From Candidatus Scybalocola faecigallinarum (GTDB taxonomy: Bacteria > Bacillota > Clostridia > Lachnospirales > Lachnospiraceae), in assembly GCA_018711005.1 (NCBI GenBank), contig DVIT01000032.1:1-55826 (forward strand): DNA of 55,826 bases, written 5' to 3'. The notes under the pieces are model-generated. The model worked only from the letters and a program-made list of their open reading frames with translations, was not told the origin of the DNA and ran no database searches. Numbering within the stretch: the stretch's first letter is position 1; each line of letters begins with the position of its first letter. This document shows positions 34,029-42,599 of the stretch, one piece after another. A program made the position numbers and the translations under genes.

Positions 34029-34199
34029 TTATTCCTGGGAAATAGCTCCTGTAGGACATGCAGCAGCGCAGCTTCCGCAATCTAAGCACTCATCTGCGTT
34101 GATTTCGAATTTGCCATCGCCTTCGCTGATAGCACCAACTGGACATTCGCCAGCGCAGGTTCCGCAAGAAATGCAATCATCAGAAATTACATATGCCAT
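34029..34199 (-). CDS. 2[4Fe-4S] ferredoxin
   Basis: 56 residues, starting at ATG 34199 with AAGGAGGT 7 bases upstream and ending at TAA 34029. Two classical clusters are seen: CISCGTCAGECP (first) and CLDCGSCAAACP (second), each CxxCxxCxxxCP, separated by an acidic middle. This is the clostridial-type low-potential electron carrier for hydrogenases, pyruvate:ferredoxin oxidoreductase and similar enzymes. It is a single gene, divergent from the DUF1858 gene, and probably highly expressed, given consensus-like promoter and ribosome binding site. Confidence 0.95.
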   Translation of the reverse strand: MAYVISDDCISCGTCAGECPVGAISEGDGKFEINADECLDCGSCAAACPTGAISQE

Positions 34200-34251
34200 T
34201 AGTATTACCTCCTTATAGCCTTATCTGTGTATATTCACTTAATACAACGTT

Positions 34252-34280
34252 ATTGTAATACAAATTTTCCTTGAATACAA
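34252..34280 (-). promoter_or_regulatory. Ferredoxin promoter
   Basis: On the minus strand TTGTAT (34280-34275) and TACAAT (34257-34252) are 17 bases apart. Confidence 0.65.
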
Positions 34281-34303
34281 GTCCCATTTTCTGCAAATTG
34301 GGT

Positions 34304-34332
34304 TTGCAAAAATAATATGATTGTATTATAAT
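34304..34332 (+). promoter_or_regulatory. Promoter of the DUF1858 gene
   Basis: TTGCAA (34304-34309) and TATAAT (34327-34332), spacer 17, divergent from the ferredoxin promoter. Confidence 0.7.
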
Positions 34333-34454
34333 CAACATAGCTGTAAATACTTTCAGGTGTGGCTTTCGTCCCGCCGGTGTATTCAGCCGGATAGGTAGAT
34401 CCGCAGAAATATCTGTTTAAATAGTCCTGCAATGTGCAGAAAGGAGGAAAAAGC

Positions 34455-34661
34455 ATGGCTCAGGTGACAAAAGACACAATGATCGGTGACCTTCTTAAGA
34501 TCGACGCCGGCGTTGCTCCCATCCTTATGGGTATCGGTATGCACTGCCTTGGCTGCCCGTCTTCTCAGATGGAAACCATCGAGGAAGCTGCTATGGTACA
34601 CGGTATTGATGCCGATCAGTTAGTTGCAGAAATCAACAATTTCCTTGCACAGAATCAGTAA
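34455..34661 (+). CDS. DUF1858-family protein
   Basis: 68 residues from ATG 34455, with AAGGAGG 7 bases upstream. The sequence [22 protein letters not shown] and [25 protein letters not shown] matches the DUF1858 / prismane-associated family, small proteins with a CxxC-type pair often encoded near hybrid-cluster proteins and other Fe-S enzymes. The function is not established; a redox or Fe-S handling role is suggested by the motif and by the divergent ferredoxin gene. Single-gene unit with its own promoter and terminator. Confidence 0.9.
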   Translation: MAQVTKDTMIGDLLKIDAGVAPILMGIGMHCLGCPSSQMETIEEAAMVHGIDADQLVAEINNFLAQNQ

Positions 34662-34729
34662 TGATCTGAAAGCGTCCTGGGATGCAGGATAGAGGACATA
34701 TCCTTCAGGTACGCCGGGATCATCATAAT

Positions 34730-34766
34730 AAAGGCCATATGCTTAATTAAGAAGCATATGGCCTTT
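34730..34766. terminator. Bidirectional terminator
   Basis: AAAGGCCATATGCTT (34730-34744) pairs with AAGCATATGGCCTTT (34752-34766). It separates the convergent DUF1858 and mecA genes. Confidence 0.88.
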
Positions 34767-34773
34767 TTGAGCC

Positions 34774-35568
34774 TTACAGCTGTGACAGAACATCCACCGC
34801 TTTATCACGGATCAGTGTTTCATAGTGTTCTTCAAAATAGGCAACGGTCGTGGCTGTGGCCTTTTCCTTCTTGCCAAATTCGGATGCCGTATGGACCACC
34901 TTTATAAAATCCTCGGCTTCACTTTTCAGAACAAGAAAATATCGGTTTAAATGGGCATTTTTATAGAGTGTGCTTTGTCCTTTGAAGGAATTTCGAATCA
35001 CATGGGCAAGCAAACTCACTTCATCCAGACTGCCAAAAGAAAAGATACGCATGGATGATGGGACCTTTTGCGCTGCTTTTGCCTGAGCAGCTGCCTTTTT
35101 GGCCCGCTCGGAAATAGGAACGATATGTTCCTGAAGATCGGAGTTTCCATCGGCAATACCGTCGCTGATCTTTTTAATAAGATTTAATATATCTTCAGCA
35201 TTGCGGAACTCATCTTCACTGTCAGATGAAAGGTCGTCCTCATCCATATCTTCCAGCATATCTTCCTTTTCACCGCCAAGGAGGGGTGAAAACTTGGAAA
35301 AACGTGTATCCAGTTCCTCCGGATCTTCTACCTTTGTCACAATGAGTACGATGCAGTCACCGGAAACAGGGATCGCCTCAATGACCAAAGGAATATCCTC
35401 GGCTTCAAAGCCAAATTCATCAAAGGCCTGGTTCATCATATCACGGAACAGTCCCTTGGCTTTTTCGGAGCCATAGGCCAGTTCGCTGATTTTAAGCTCT
35501 CTATCAATTAAATCACGCTGGTTCAAGGTACAGCGTATCTGGTTTTCATTGAGTTTTTCAATTTTCAT
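34774..35568 (-). CDS. mecA: Adaptor protein MecA
   Basis: 264 residues. The N-terminal substrate-binding domain (MKIEKLNENQIRCTLNQRDLIDRELKISELAYGSEKAKGLFRDMM) and the C-terminal ClpC-binding domain (from about 165: SSMRIFSFGSLDEVSLLAHVIRNSFKGQSTLYKNAHLNRYFLVLK) match MecA. An acidic, low-complexity linker (EDMDEDDLSSDSEDE) joins them. MecA delivers substrates to the ClpCP protease and controls competence factors in B. subtilis; the substrates in Clostridia are less clear. Promoter 35618-35646 and ATG 35568 with GGAGTGA upstream. Confidence 0.9.
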   Translation of the reverse strand: MKIEKLNENQIRCTLNQRDLIDRELKISELAYGSEKAKGLFRDMMNQAFDEFGFEAEDIPLVIEAIPVSGDCIVLIVTKVEDPEELDTRFSKFSPLLGGEKEDMLEDMDEDDLSSDSEDEFRNAEDILNLIKKISDGIADGNSDLQEHIVPISERAKKAAAQAKAAQKVPSSMRIFSFGSLDEVSLLAHVIRNSFKGQSTLYKNAHLNRYFLVLKSEAEDFIKVVHTASEFGKKEKATATTVAYFEEHYETLIRDKAVDVLSQL

Positions 35569-35617
35569 GAAATCACTCCTTTTCTAGTGTCTGACAGTGT
35601 CAAATCATTATAAATAT

Positions 35618-35646
35618 AGTATATACATTATCAGTTCCGCTGTAAA
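35618..35646 (-). promoter_or_regulatory. mecA promoter
   Basis: On the minus strand TTTACA (35646-35641) and TATACT (35623-35618) are 17 bases apart. A short palindrome TGACACTGTCA (35591-35601) lies just downstream and could be an operator. Confidence 0.6.
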
Positions 35647-35782
35647 GACCATTTCAAGAATTTTGCTATTTGGCCATGTTTTACCCCGTGGCCAGACATC
35701 TGCGCCGCTTATGTAAAACCTGGCGGCTGTAAACGCGATGAACCGCTATGATTATAGTATATGTTTTTCCGGCTTGTTTCAT

Positions 35783-35810
35783 GTAACCGTTCAGCAAGCT
35801 GAACGGTTAC
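35783..35810. other. Isolated intergenic hairpin
   Basis: GTAACCGTTCAG (35783-35794) and CTGAACGGTTAC (35799-35810), loop CAAG; perfect 12-bp stem with no T-run. It is part of the 400-base region between mecA and the GH18 gene, which otherwise holds only the two promoters. Confidence 0.6.
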
Positions 35811-35839
35811 AAAGCTTTGCGGAAAGACGTTTGCCAATA

Positions 35840-35868
35840 TTGCGAATTTTGTCATAATGTAGTATAAT
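35840..35868 (+). promoter_or_regulatory. Promoter of the GH18 gene
   Basis: TTGCGA (35840-35845) and TATAAT (35863-35868), spacer 17; about 100 bases before the ATG. Confidence 0.6.
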
Positions 35869-35971
35869 TTTTGCGAGTGACCTTTTCTCATCCGGATCAT
35901 GCATATGATCCGGAAAGATTCGGGATATTATACATTTATAAAGGATTATACGAAAGAAAGACAGGTGGATT

Positions 35972-37741
35972 ATGAAGAACAGAGTTGTACCGGTACTGAT
36001 CACTTTAGTGCTGATCATTATCGTGGGGGCGGCAACCGTTGTCAGCCTCATAAGTGCCTATCGCAAAGGTTCTACAGAGTTTGTAGACTTTGAACGGACC
36101 TATGATCTGGAAGACAACGAATATGTTGTTGTTCTTAACAATGAAGTGCAGGACTACAAAGCTGTTGAAGACGGCGGGATCGTATATCTCAGCGTTCAGC
36201 AGGTGACAGACAGTATAAACGACCGTTTCTATTGGGACGACAATGAAAAAATTTTTATTTATACAACAGCAACTCAGGTGATCAAAGCCTACCCGGATGA
36301 GCAGAGCTATCATGTGGGGGATGAGACAACTTCCCTGGATTATGTGCCGGTTAAGACCATTGGGGATACAGAGTATGTGGCTTTAGATTACATTCAGCTG
36401 TACACCCAGTGCGAGGCTGAAACCCTTACAGAGCCTAACCGTCTTGTGATCGCCACCCAGTGGGGTGAGGAAAATACAGTAACGGCCTCAGCAGATACTG
36501 TATTGCGCTATGAAGGGGATCTTCAAAGCGATATTTTAAGAAATGTTACTGCCGGAGAAACCATGACGGTTGTTGCATCGGCTGAGGACTGGAGCTGGAC
36601 CAATGTAGCCACTGAGGACGGCTATGTGGGCTGGGTGGAAAACCGCTATCTTGGCCAACAGCAGACGGTGACTGCGACAGCGCCTAAGTTCCAGGAAGAA
36701 GAATTTACTTATTTTAAAGAAGAAGGCAAGATCTGTTACGCATGGCATCAGGTAACAGCGCCTGAAGCTTCCACACGCTACAGCCTGGCCCAGGCATTAA
36801 ATAATACATCAGGTATTAATATTGTAGGTCCTACATGGTTTTCATTTGACGGTACGGAAGGCCATGTGAGAAGTATTGGAAATGCAGACTATGTGGCCTA
36901 TGCCCACCAGCAGGGGGTTAAGGTGTGGGCCGTGTTCCAAAACTCTGCCATTGCCGGCGGTTCAATGGATGGAGAAAATACAGACAATATTCTGGCCTAT
37001 ACATCCAAAAGAGAAACCCTTGTCAGCGAAGTTATTTCATATGCTCTGGAATATGGCCTGGACGGTATTAACCTGGACTTTGAGCTTATTCTGGAGGAAG
37101 GTGCAGATAATTATATCCAGTTTGTCCGGGAGCTGTCAGTGGCCTGCCGGCTTAACGGCCTGACTTTTTCTATTGATAACTATGTGCCTTTATATACCCA
37201 GCATTATGATCGGGCGGAGCAGGCGGTTTTTGCCGATTACCTGGTCATTATGGGATATGACGAGCATATTTATACGGGAGATCCGGGTCCGGGCGCGTCC
37301 TTAAGCTTTGTGCAGCAGGGCATTGAGGATACTCTGGAGCTGATCGGCGGAGACGCTTCCAAGGTGATCAATGCACTTCCATTTTATACCCGTGTGTGGG
37401 AGGACAACGGTCAGTCTGTTGGTGTTAATGTTACTACTACGATGCCCCAGGCCAGGGCCTATCTTCAGAAATATCCGGATTCAACGGTGATGACATGGAA
37501 CTCTGAGCTGGGTTATAATTATGGTTATTATACGTCGCCTTTAAATGGAAGTACATTTATGATCTGGCTGGAGGATGCCGAGTCTATTGCGGCTAAGCTG
37601 GAACTAATGAACCAGTATGACCTGGCCGGTGCGGCTTTTTGGAAGCTGCAGCAGGAGGATGCAGATGTATGGGAGCCCATTGCCGCTTATGTCAATGGTG
37701 AGACCATACCGACGCATGAGGAAAACCAGCAAAATGAATAA
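35972..37741 (+). CDS. Membrane-anchored glycoside hydrolase family 18 protein with SH3-like domain
   Basis: 589 residues. A membrane anchor or uncleaved signal (about 6-28), a region resembling copper-amine-oxidase-N/stalk domains (about 50-165), an SH3-like domain (about 170-230: DWSWTNVATEDGYVGWVENRYLG), and a GH18 barrel (about 250-575). The GH18 catalytic motif DGINLDFE is at 364-371 with E371 the proton donor. Such proteins in spore formers cleave or bind cell-wall glycan (spore cortex SleL/YdhD-like enzymes). The gene overlaps queH by 8 bases and precedes cwlD, a sporulation amidase. The substrate, peptidoglycan or chitin-like, is inferred. Confidence 0.88.
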   Translation: MKNRVVPVLITLVLIIIVGAATVVSLISAYRKGSTEFVDFERTYDLEDNEYVVVLNNEVQDYKAVEDGGIVYLSVQQVTDSINDRFYWDDNEKIFIYTTATQVIKAYPDEQSYHVGDETTSLDYVPVKTIGDTEYVALDYIQLYTQCEAETLTEPNRLVIATQWGEENTVTASADTVLRYEGDLQSDILRNVTAGETMTVVASAEDWSWTNVATEDGYVGWVENRYLGQQQTVTATAPKFQEEEFTYFKEEGKICYAWHQVTAPEASTRYSLAQALNNTSGINIVGPTWFSFDGTEGHVRSIGNADYVAYAHQQGVKVWAVFQNSAIAGGSMDGENTDNILAYTSKRETLVSEVISYALEYGLDGINLDFELILEEGADNYIQFVRELSVACRLNGLTFSIDNYVPLYTQHYDRAEQAVFADYLVIMGYDEHIYTGDPGPGASLSFVQQGIEDTLELIGGDASKVINALPFYTRVWEDNGQSVGVNVTTTMPQARAYLQKYPDSTVMTWNSELGYNYGYYTSPLNGSTFMIWLEDAESIAAKLELMNQYDLAGAAFWKLQQEDADVWEPIAAYVNGETIPTHEENQQNE

Positions 37742-38372
37742 GATAAATTATCAAAAGGAACTGGAAAAAGTGATACAGGAGTGTACCTGCCAGGAGCGGG
37801 TACCGTCCCTTTTGCTCCACAGCTGCTGCGCCCCGTGCAGCAGCTATACGCTGGAGTATTTGTCACAGTATTTTAAGATTACAGTATTTTATTATAATCC
37901 TAATATTTATCCGCCCCTGGAATATGAAAAGCGGGTGGAGGAGCAGAAGCGTTTTATTACACAGCTTCCTGTAAAGCATCCCATAGATTTTGTGGAAGGC
38001 CCTTATGATACTCAGCGCTTTTATGAAATGGCCCGGGGCATGGAGCAAATGGCGGAGGGCGGAGAGCGGTGTTTTAAGTGCTATGAGCTGCGGCTTCGGG
38101 AAGCGGCTGAGCTGGCTAAAAAGCTGGGCTTTGATTATTTTACCACCACGCTGACCATCAGCCCTATGAAAAATGCCCAAAAGCTGAACGAGATCGGGGA
38201 AGCTCTTGAAAAGGAGTATGGTGTAAAGCATCTGCCGTCGGATTTTAAAAAGAAAAACGGCTATAAGCGTTCCATCGAGCTGTCTGCCCAGTATGGCCTT
38301 TACCGGCAAAATTACTGCGGCTGTGTATACAGCTATCATGAAATGGAAAAGAGAAATCGATGTTCTGAATAA
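37734..38372 (+). CDS. queH: Epoxyqueuosine reductase QueH
   Basis: 212 residues from ATG 37734; the frame is open further upstream inside the GH18 gene. QueH is the non-cobalamin enzyme that reduces epoxyqueuosine to queuosine in tRNA. Its conserved Cys are visible: HSCCAPCS (C31, C32, C35), CFKCYELRL (C113, C116) and NYCGCVYS (C195, C197), which bind a [4Fe-4S] cluster and metal. No queG is needed. It has a weak GAGGA site 11 bases upstream and overlaps the GH18 stop. Other queuosine genes are not in the window, so salvage from the diet or genes elsewhere must supply the precursor. Confidence 0.92.
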   Translation: MNKINYQKELEKVIQECTCQERVPSLLLHSCCAPCSSYTLEYLSQYFKITVFYYNPNIYPPLEYEKRVEEQKRFITQLPVKHPIDFVEGPYDTQRFYEMARGMEQMAEGGERCFKCYELRLREAAELAKKLGFDYFTTTLTISPMKNAQKLNEIGEALEKEYGVKHLPSDFKKKNGYKRSIELSAQYGLYRQNYCGCVYSYHEMEKRNRCSE

Positions 38373-38373
38373 A

Positions 38374-38402
38374 ACCGTGGATGCATAAAATGCATCGACG
38401 GT
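38374..38402 (+). other. Hairpin between queH and cwlD
   Basis: ACCGT (38374-38378) pairs with ACGGT (38398-38402) and GATGCAT (38380-38386) with ATGCATC (38390-38396). No T-run follows. Confidence 0.5.
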
Positions 38403-38427
38403 ACATAAGGTCCGTAAGGGGGATTTT

Positions 38428-39114
38428 ATGAAGATTCGGACATCGATTTTTTGTTTTTTGCTGATCTTTGCCTGCGCCGGGATCCTGCTGAGCCGTCTGG
38501 ACAGCCAGGCGGTTTCTGATACCGTTCATTCATGGACGGTAGTGGTGGACGCCGGACACGGAGGAAATGATCCGGGAAAGGTGGGGGTTAATGATGCTTT
38601 GGAAAAAGATATTAACCTGAAGATCGCCTTATATCTTCGGGAATACTTAACTCAGGAGGGCATCCGGGTCGTTATGACCCGTACCACGGATACGGGGCTG
38701 TATTCGGAGGATTCCACTAACAAAAAATCAGAAGATATGAAAAACCGCATAGAGATGATCGAGGAAAATAATGGAGATCTGCTGGTGAGCATCCATCAAA
38801 ACAGCTATACCCAGGAGAAATACTGCGGCGCTCAGGTATTTTATTATACCGGTTCCCAGGAAGGCGGGCGTCTGGCTGCCCTTGTCCAGGAAAGCCTTAT
38901 TTCCGGCGCTGACCCTGAAAATCACCGCCAGGCCAAAGAAAACAGCGACTATTATCTTTTGAAAAAATCCTCTGTTCCTGCCATTATATGTGAGTGCGGC
39001 TTCCTTTCCAACTATGAGGAATGCGAAAAACTGACAACTGATGATTACCAAAAGACCATTGCCCGCTGCATTGCCGACGGGATTCTCACTTACTGTGCCC
39101 AAACCTCCCGATAG
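38428..39114 (+). CDS. cwlD: N-acetylmuramoyl-L-alanine amidase, CwlD-like
   Basis: 228 residues. Signal peptide or anchor (about 4-22), then an Amidase_3 domain. The zinc ligands are H44 (DAGHGGNDPG), E59 (ALEKD), H123 (SIHQN) and the catalytic E189 (ICECGFLSN). CwlD cleaves stem peptides from the glycan in the spore cortex as the first step to muramic lactam, the mark read by germination enzymes. Assignment to CwlD rather than another amidase rests on length and the single catalytic domain without wall-binding repeats. It is exported to the intermembrane space of the forespore. Confidence 0.85.
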   Translation: MKIRTSIFCFLLIFACAGILLSRLDSQAVSDTVHSWTVVVDAGHGGNDPGKVGVNDALEKDINLKIALYLREYLTQEGIRVVMTRTTDTGLYSEDSTNKKSEDMKNRIEMIEENNGDLLVSIHQNSYTQEKYCGAQVFYYTGSQEGGRLAALVQESLISGADPENHRQAKENSDYYLLKKSSVPAIICECGFLSNYEECEKLTTDDYQKTIARCIADGILTYCAQTSR

Positions 39115-39159
39115 CCGCACATCCGGGGATAGAAAAAAGCAGATAGTTATGGTATAATG

Positions 39160-39201
39160 TAATAGCCGCAGAGCGGCTATTACACCGCGTCTTTTGCGCG
39201 G
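39160..39201 (+). other. Two hairpins in the leader of tsaC
   Basis: TAATAGCCGC (39160-39169), loop AGA, GCGGCTATTA (39173-39182), then ACCGCG...GCGCGGT (39184-39201). A possible -10 TATAAT lies at 39153-39158 just before. No U-run follows either stem. Confidence 0.45.
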
Positions 39202-39254
39202 TAAGCGGCGATTATACCGCGTTAGGAAGCAACGAAAAACGGAAGGCTGATATT

Positions 39255-40337
39255 ATGGAAACGATCATTTATACTATTGATAAAGACCATATGGATATGG
39301 AAAAGATAAATGAAGCCGGAGCGATCCTGGCCAAAGGGGGCCTGGTGGCATTTCCTACAGAGACGGTTTACGGACTGGGCGCCGATGCTATGGATGGCCG
39401 GGCTTCTCAAAAAATCTATGCGGCCAAGGGCCGTCCTTCGGATAATCCCCTGATCGTGCATATTTGCGAGCTTGAAGATATGGACCGGGTGGCCTGTCAT
39501 ATACCGGAAAGCGCCTATAAGCTGGCCAGGGCCTTTTGGCCGGGGCCGCTGACCATGATCTTAAGCAAGGGGGAAAATGTACCTTTAAGCACGACCGGCG
39601 GACTGGACACAGTAGCGGTGCGCATGCCGTCCCATCCCATTGCCCGGGCAGTTATAAAAGCATCCGGAACATATATTGCCGCGCCCAGCGCCAATACTTC
39701 CGGAAGGCCAAGTCCGACCATGGCTGAGCATGTGATCGAAGATATGGATGGCAAGATCGACATGATCCTGGATGGGGGAAAGGTCGGGATCGGTATAGAG
39801 TCTACCATTGTGGACCTTACCGGAAAGGTTCCCATGATCCTGCGTCCCGGGTACATTACTTATGATATGCTGACCGGAGTCCTCGGAGAGGTTTGTGTGG
39901 ACAAGGCCATCCTGTCGGAAAATGCGGATAAAAATTTCCGGCCAAAGGCTCCGGGAATGAAGTATAAACATTACGCGCCAAAGGGCGATCTCACCATTGT
40001 GGAGGGAACGCCGGAGCATGTGGCCGAGAGGATCAATGCCCTGTGTACACAGGCAAAGGCGCAGAATAAATCTGTGGCTGTTATCGCAGCCAGGGAAAGC
40101 GCAGGAAAATACCACTGCGAGCATGTATTTTCCATTGGCTCACGGAGGAATGAAGAAAGCATTGCAGCCAACCTGTTTGCTGTTCTGAGGGAAATGGACG
40201 AGCTGCATGTGGATGTTATTTACTCAGAGAGCTATTATGATGACGGCCTTGGACAGGCAGTCATGAACCGGCTGCTGAAAGCGGCGGGACATCATGTGAT
40301 CAATGCCGACGATGAAACTTTTGTTGGCGGGGAATAA
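39255..40337 (+). CDS. tsaC: L-threonylcarbamoyladenylate synthase
   Basis: 360 residues, the long Sua5/YwlC form. The N-terminal YrdC domain (about 10-195) has AAKGRPSDNPLIVHI and STGGLDTVAVRMPSHP, the ATP and threonine site. A C-terminal Sua5 domain (about 215-350) follows, absent from short TsaC. The enzyme makes threonylcarbamoyl-AMP, the donor for the t6A37 modification of ANN-decoding tRNAs, an essential reaction in most bacteria. RpiB and a dCMP deaminase follow closely, an arrangement common in Clostridia. Confidence 0.95.
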   Translation: METIIYTIDKDHMDMEKINEAGAILAKGGLVAFPTETVYGLGADAMDGRASQKIYAAKGRPSDNPLIVHICELEDMDRVACHIPESAYKLARAFWPGPLTMILSKGENVPLSTTGGLDTVAVRMPSHPIARAVIKASGTYIAAPSANTSGRPSPTMAEHVIEDMDGKIDMILDGGKVGIGIESTIVDLTGKVPMILRPGYITYDMLTGVLGEVCVDKAILSENADKNFRPKAPGMKYKHYAPKGDLTIVEGTPEHVAERINALCTQAKAQNKSVAVIAARESAGKYHCEHVFSIGSRRNEESIAANLFAVLREMDELHVDVIYSESYYDDGLGQAVMNRLLKAAGHHVINADDETFVGGE

Positions 40338-40357
40338 ATATAAAGGAGGAGCAGGAA

Positions 40358-40792
40358 ATGATAGCATTAGGATGTGATCATGGCGGTTATGAATTAAAAC
40401 AGGAGATTATTAAGTATTTGGAGGAGCATGGCTTATCTTATAAAGATTATGGCACATTTTCCACAGATTCCTGTGACTATCCGGACTATGCCCGGGCTGT
40501 AGCTGAGTCTGTTTTAAATAAGGAGTGCGACCGGGGGATCCTGATCTGCGGTACAGGCATTGGCATTTCCATTGCAGCAAACCGTTTTCCGGGGATCCGG
40601 GCAGCCAACTGCACCGACTGCTTTATGGCAGAGGCAACCCGGCAGCATAATGACGCAAATATCCTGGCTTTGGGAGCAAGAGTTGTGGGACCGGGACTGG
40701 CTTTAAAGATTGTAGATACCTTTTTAAATACAGAATTTTCCAACGATCCCAGACATATCCGCCGGATCGAAAAAATCGAAATAAGGGAGTGA
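40358..40792 (+). CDS. rpiB: Ribose-5-phosphate isomerase B
   Basis: 144 residues. RpiB hallmarks: GCDHGGYELK at the N-terminus, the active-site Cys in ICGTGIGISIAANRFPGIRAA, and the Arg-rich phosphate-binding RHIRRIEKIE near the C-terminus. It interconverts ribose-5-phosphate and ribulose-5-phosphate in the pentose phosphate pathway; some relatives act on allose phosphate. Ribosome binding site AAAGGAGGAG is 7 bases before ATG 40358. It follows tsaC by 20 bases and precedes the deaminase by 4. Confidence 0.95.
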   Translation: MIALGCDHGGYELKQEIIKYLEEHGLSYKDYGTFSTDSCDYPDYARAVAESVLNKECDRGILICGTGIGISIAANRFPGIRAANCTDCFMAEATRQHNDANILALGARVVGPGLALKIVDTFLNTEFSNDPRHIRRIEKIEIRE

Positions 40793-40796
40793 TCGC

Positions 40797-41282
40797 GTGA
40801 GCGGTAAACGCACGGATTATATTAGCTGGGATGAATACTTTATGGGGGTTGCCAAGCTGGCAGCCCTCCGTTCAAAAGATCCCAACAGCCAGGTAGGCTC
40901 CTGCATTGTGAGCCCCAATAATAAGATCCTGTCTATGGGATATAACGGCCTTCCCATCGGCTGTTCAGATGATGAGTTTCCATGGGACCGGGAAGGGGAG
41001 GAGCTGGATACAAAGTATGTTTATGTGACCCACAGTGAGCTGAATGCCATTCTCAATTACCGGGGAGGAAGCCTGGAAGGCGCCAAGATCTATGTCTCCA
41101 TGTTCCCCTGCAACGAGTGTGCCAAAGCCATTATCCAAAGCGGCATAAAAGAGATCATTTACGGTGTGGACAAGTACCCGGACTCTGCGTCGGTGATCGC
41201 ATCCAAACGGATGCTTAATGCGGCAGGGGTACGCTACCGCAGATATGTACCTACAGGGCGGCAGATCAGCTTTACCGTGTAA
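40797..41282 (+). CDS. dCMP deaminase (ComEB-like)
   Basis: 161 residues. The zinc-deaminase site is H-S-E (VTHSELNAI) with PCNEC, the pattern of deoxycytidylate deaminase rather than cytidine deaminase. Substrate-loop features NSQVGSCIVSPNNKILSMGYNGLPIGCSDDEFPWDRE match the ComEB family. It makes dUMP from dCMP for thymidylate synthesis and is usually allosterically tuned by dCTP/dTTP. The start is GTG 40797 with GGGAG upstream, 4 bases after rpiB, so it is in the same operon. Confidence 0.92.
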   Translation: MSGKRTDYISWDEYFMGVAKLAALRSKDPNSQVGSCIVSPNNKILSMGYNGLPIGCSDDEFPWDREGEELDTKYVYVTHSELNAILNYRGGSLEGAKIYVSMFPCNECAKAIIQSGIKEIIYGVDKYPDSASVIASKRMLNAAGVRYRRYVPTGRQISFTV

Positions 41283-41358
41283 GATCAAGATACGGGAGCT
41301 TTTGAGGATACCTGTATGGCCTTAAAAGAATGGCCTGTAAATAAGGAGAGGAATACTT

Positions 41359-42237
41359 ATGGGAAATTTTATGATTGAAAATGATGCGTTAAGAGTGACA
41401 GCAGCCAGTCACGGCGCTGAACTTGTATCCATTTATGATAAGGAAAAGGCTCAGGAATATTTATGGAACGGGGATGAAAAATACTGGCCCCGCCGTGCGC
41501 CGGTGCTTTTTCCGTTTGTAGGACAGGTAAAAAAAAAGCAGTATACATATAATGGCAAAACCTATGCTATGGGACAGCACGGATTTGCCAGAGATATGGA
41601 ATTTGACTGTACCCGGCAGGAAAAGGACTGCCTGTGGTTCCGGCTTTGCTCCGATGAAAGCACGCTGGAACGGTATCCGTTTGCCTTTTGCCTGGACATT
41701 GGCTATGAGCTGCGGGGCCGGGAGCTTAAAGTGCTGTGGAAGGTGACGAATCCGTCCGATGAGACGATGTACTTTTCTATCGGCGCCCATCCGGCATTTA
41801 TGTGTCCTTTAAAGGACGATGAAAAACAGACGGATTATTTTATTGATTTCCATACGCAGGAGGATATTTCTTATAACCTGATCAAACAGGACGGTCTTGT
41901 AGGGATCTATGACGAGCGCCTGGCTTTAGATGGGGGCGTATGCTCTATTGATGCCCATATGTTTGACCGGGACGCCCTGATCGTGGAAAATGGTCAAAGC
42001 CACAGTGTCAGCCTGCTGGACAGCAGCAGGCAGCCGTATGTGACCGTGGACTTTGATGCGCCGCTGTTTGGCATCTGGTCGCCAACCGGAAAGAACGCGC
42101 CTTTTGTATGTATCGAACCATGGTATGGCCGGTGTGATGCTGTGGATTTTGAAGGATCCCTGAAAGACCGGGCTTACGGACAGGTTCTGGAAGGAAAACA
42201 GGTCTTTTCAAAAGACTATGTGATCCGGATCCATTAA
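41359..42237 (+). CDS. Aldose-1-epimerase-family protein
   Basis: 292 residues. The sequence matches the galactose mutarotase-like fold of the LacX/YeaD subgroup: HGAELVSIYDKEKAQEYLWNGDEKYWPRRAPVLFPFVGQ and GQHGFARDMEF, with the histidine of IGAHPAF and the glutamate in CIEPWYG. These enzymes interconvert alpha and beta anomers of sugars. Members near lac genes are called LacX. A beta-galactosidase lies 1.5 kb downstream but on another transcript, so the sugar link is suggestive only. Ribosome binding site AAGGAGAGG before ATG 41359. Confidence 0.88.
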   Translation: MGNFMIENDALRVTAASHGAELVSIYDKEKAQEYLWNGDEKYWPRRAPVLFPFVGQVKKKQYTYNGKTYAMGQHGFARDMEFDCTRQEKDCLWFRLCSDESTLERYPFAFCLDIGYELRGRELKVLWKVTNPSDETMYFSIGAHPAFMCPLKDDEKQTDYFIDFHTQEDISYNLIKQDGLVGIYDERLALDGGVCSIDAHMFDRDALIVENGQSHSVSLLDSSRQPYVTVDFDAPLFGIWSPTGKNAPFVCIEPWYGRCDAVDFEGSLKDRAYGQVLEGKQVFSKDYVIRIH

Positions 42238-42271
42238 GACCGGAAGAAAGAAGAATATATAAAAATGCACC

Positions 42272-42430
42272 GCGGGGTATGGCTTCCCACTATTCGGCTC
42301 TGCATGGCAGCGCCGGATAGTGGGATCTGCCCCGCTTCGTTATGGAACGAAGGCGCAGGGATCTGCAGTATGGATCATCTGGAAAAGTGCTGCCTGATCC
42401 CGCGCCAGGACCCGCGGGCGCGAGTCCTGG
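42272..42430. other. Run of stable stem-loops, candidate structured RNA or repeat
   Basis: Four stems follow one another in a 360-base non-coding gap between convergent genes. GCGGGG (42272-42277) pairs with CCCCGC (42330-42335), enclosing TCCCACTATTCGGC (42285-42298) with its complement at 42312-42325 (one G-U). Next TTCGTT (42336-42341) pairs with AACGAA (42346-42351). Then GGCGC-A-GGGATC (42352-42363) pairs with GATCCCGCGCC (42396-42406). Last, CCAGGAC (42405-42411) pairs with GTCCTGG (42424-42430). No T-run follows, so these are not simple terminators. From 42440 to 42599 the DNA is AT-rich with two copies of CAATAGAAA and no gene seen. Confidence 0.5.
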
Positions 42431-42599
42431 ATGTATGCGCAATATTCATTCAAGTGCATTAGGAAAAACAATATTACATATTTATTCAGCAATAGAAACA
42501 AAATGACTGAACAATAGAAAAAATTGTTGAATGACTATTGTACCTTTATCATAAATCCATAAGTATGCGACGTCAATAAGAACCTTTCGACACCATTCG

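Noticed and set aside
42265-42462. A 65-residue Cys-containing open frame
   Set aside because: It runs through the stacked stem-loops, lacks a ribosome binding site and has no family resemblance; its openness is explained by GC-rich inverted repeats.
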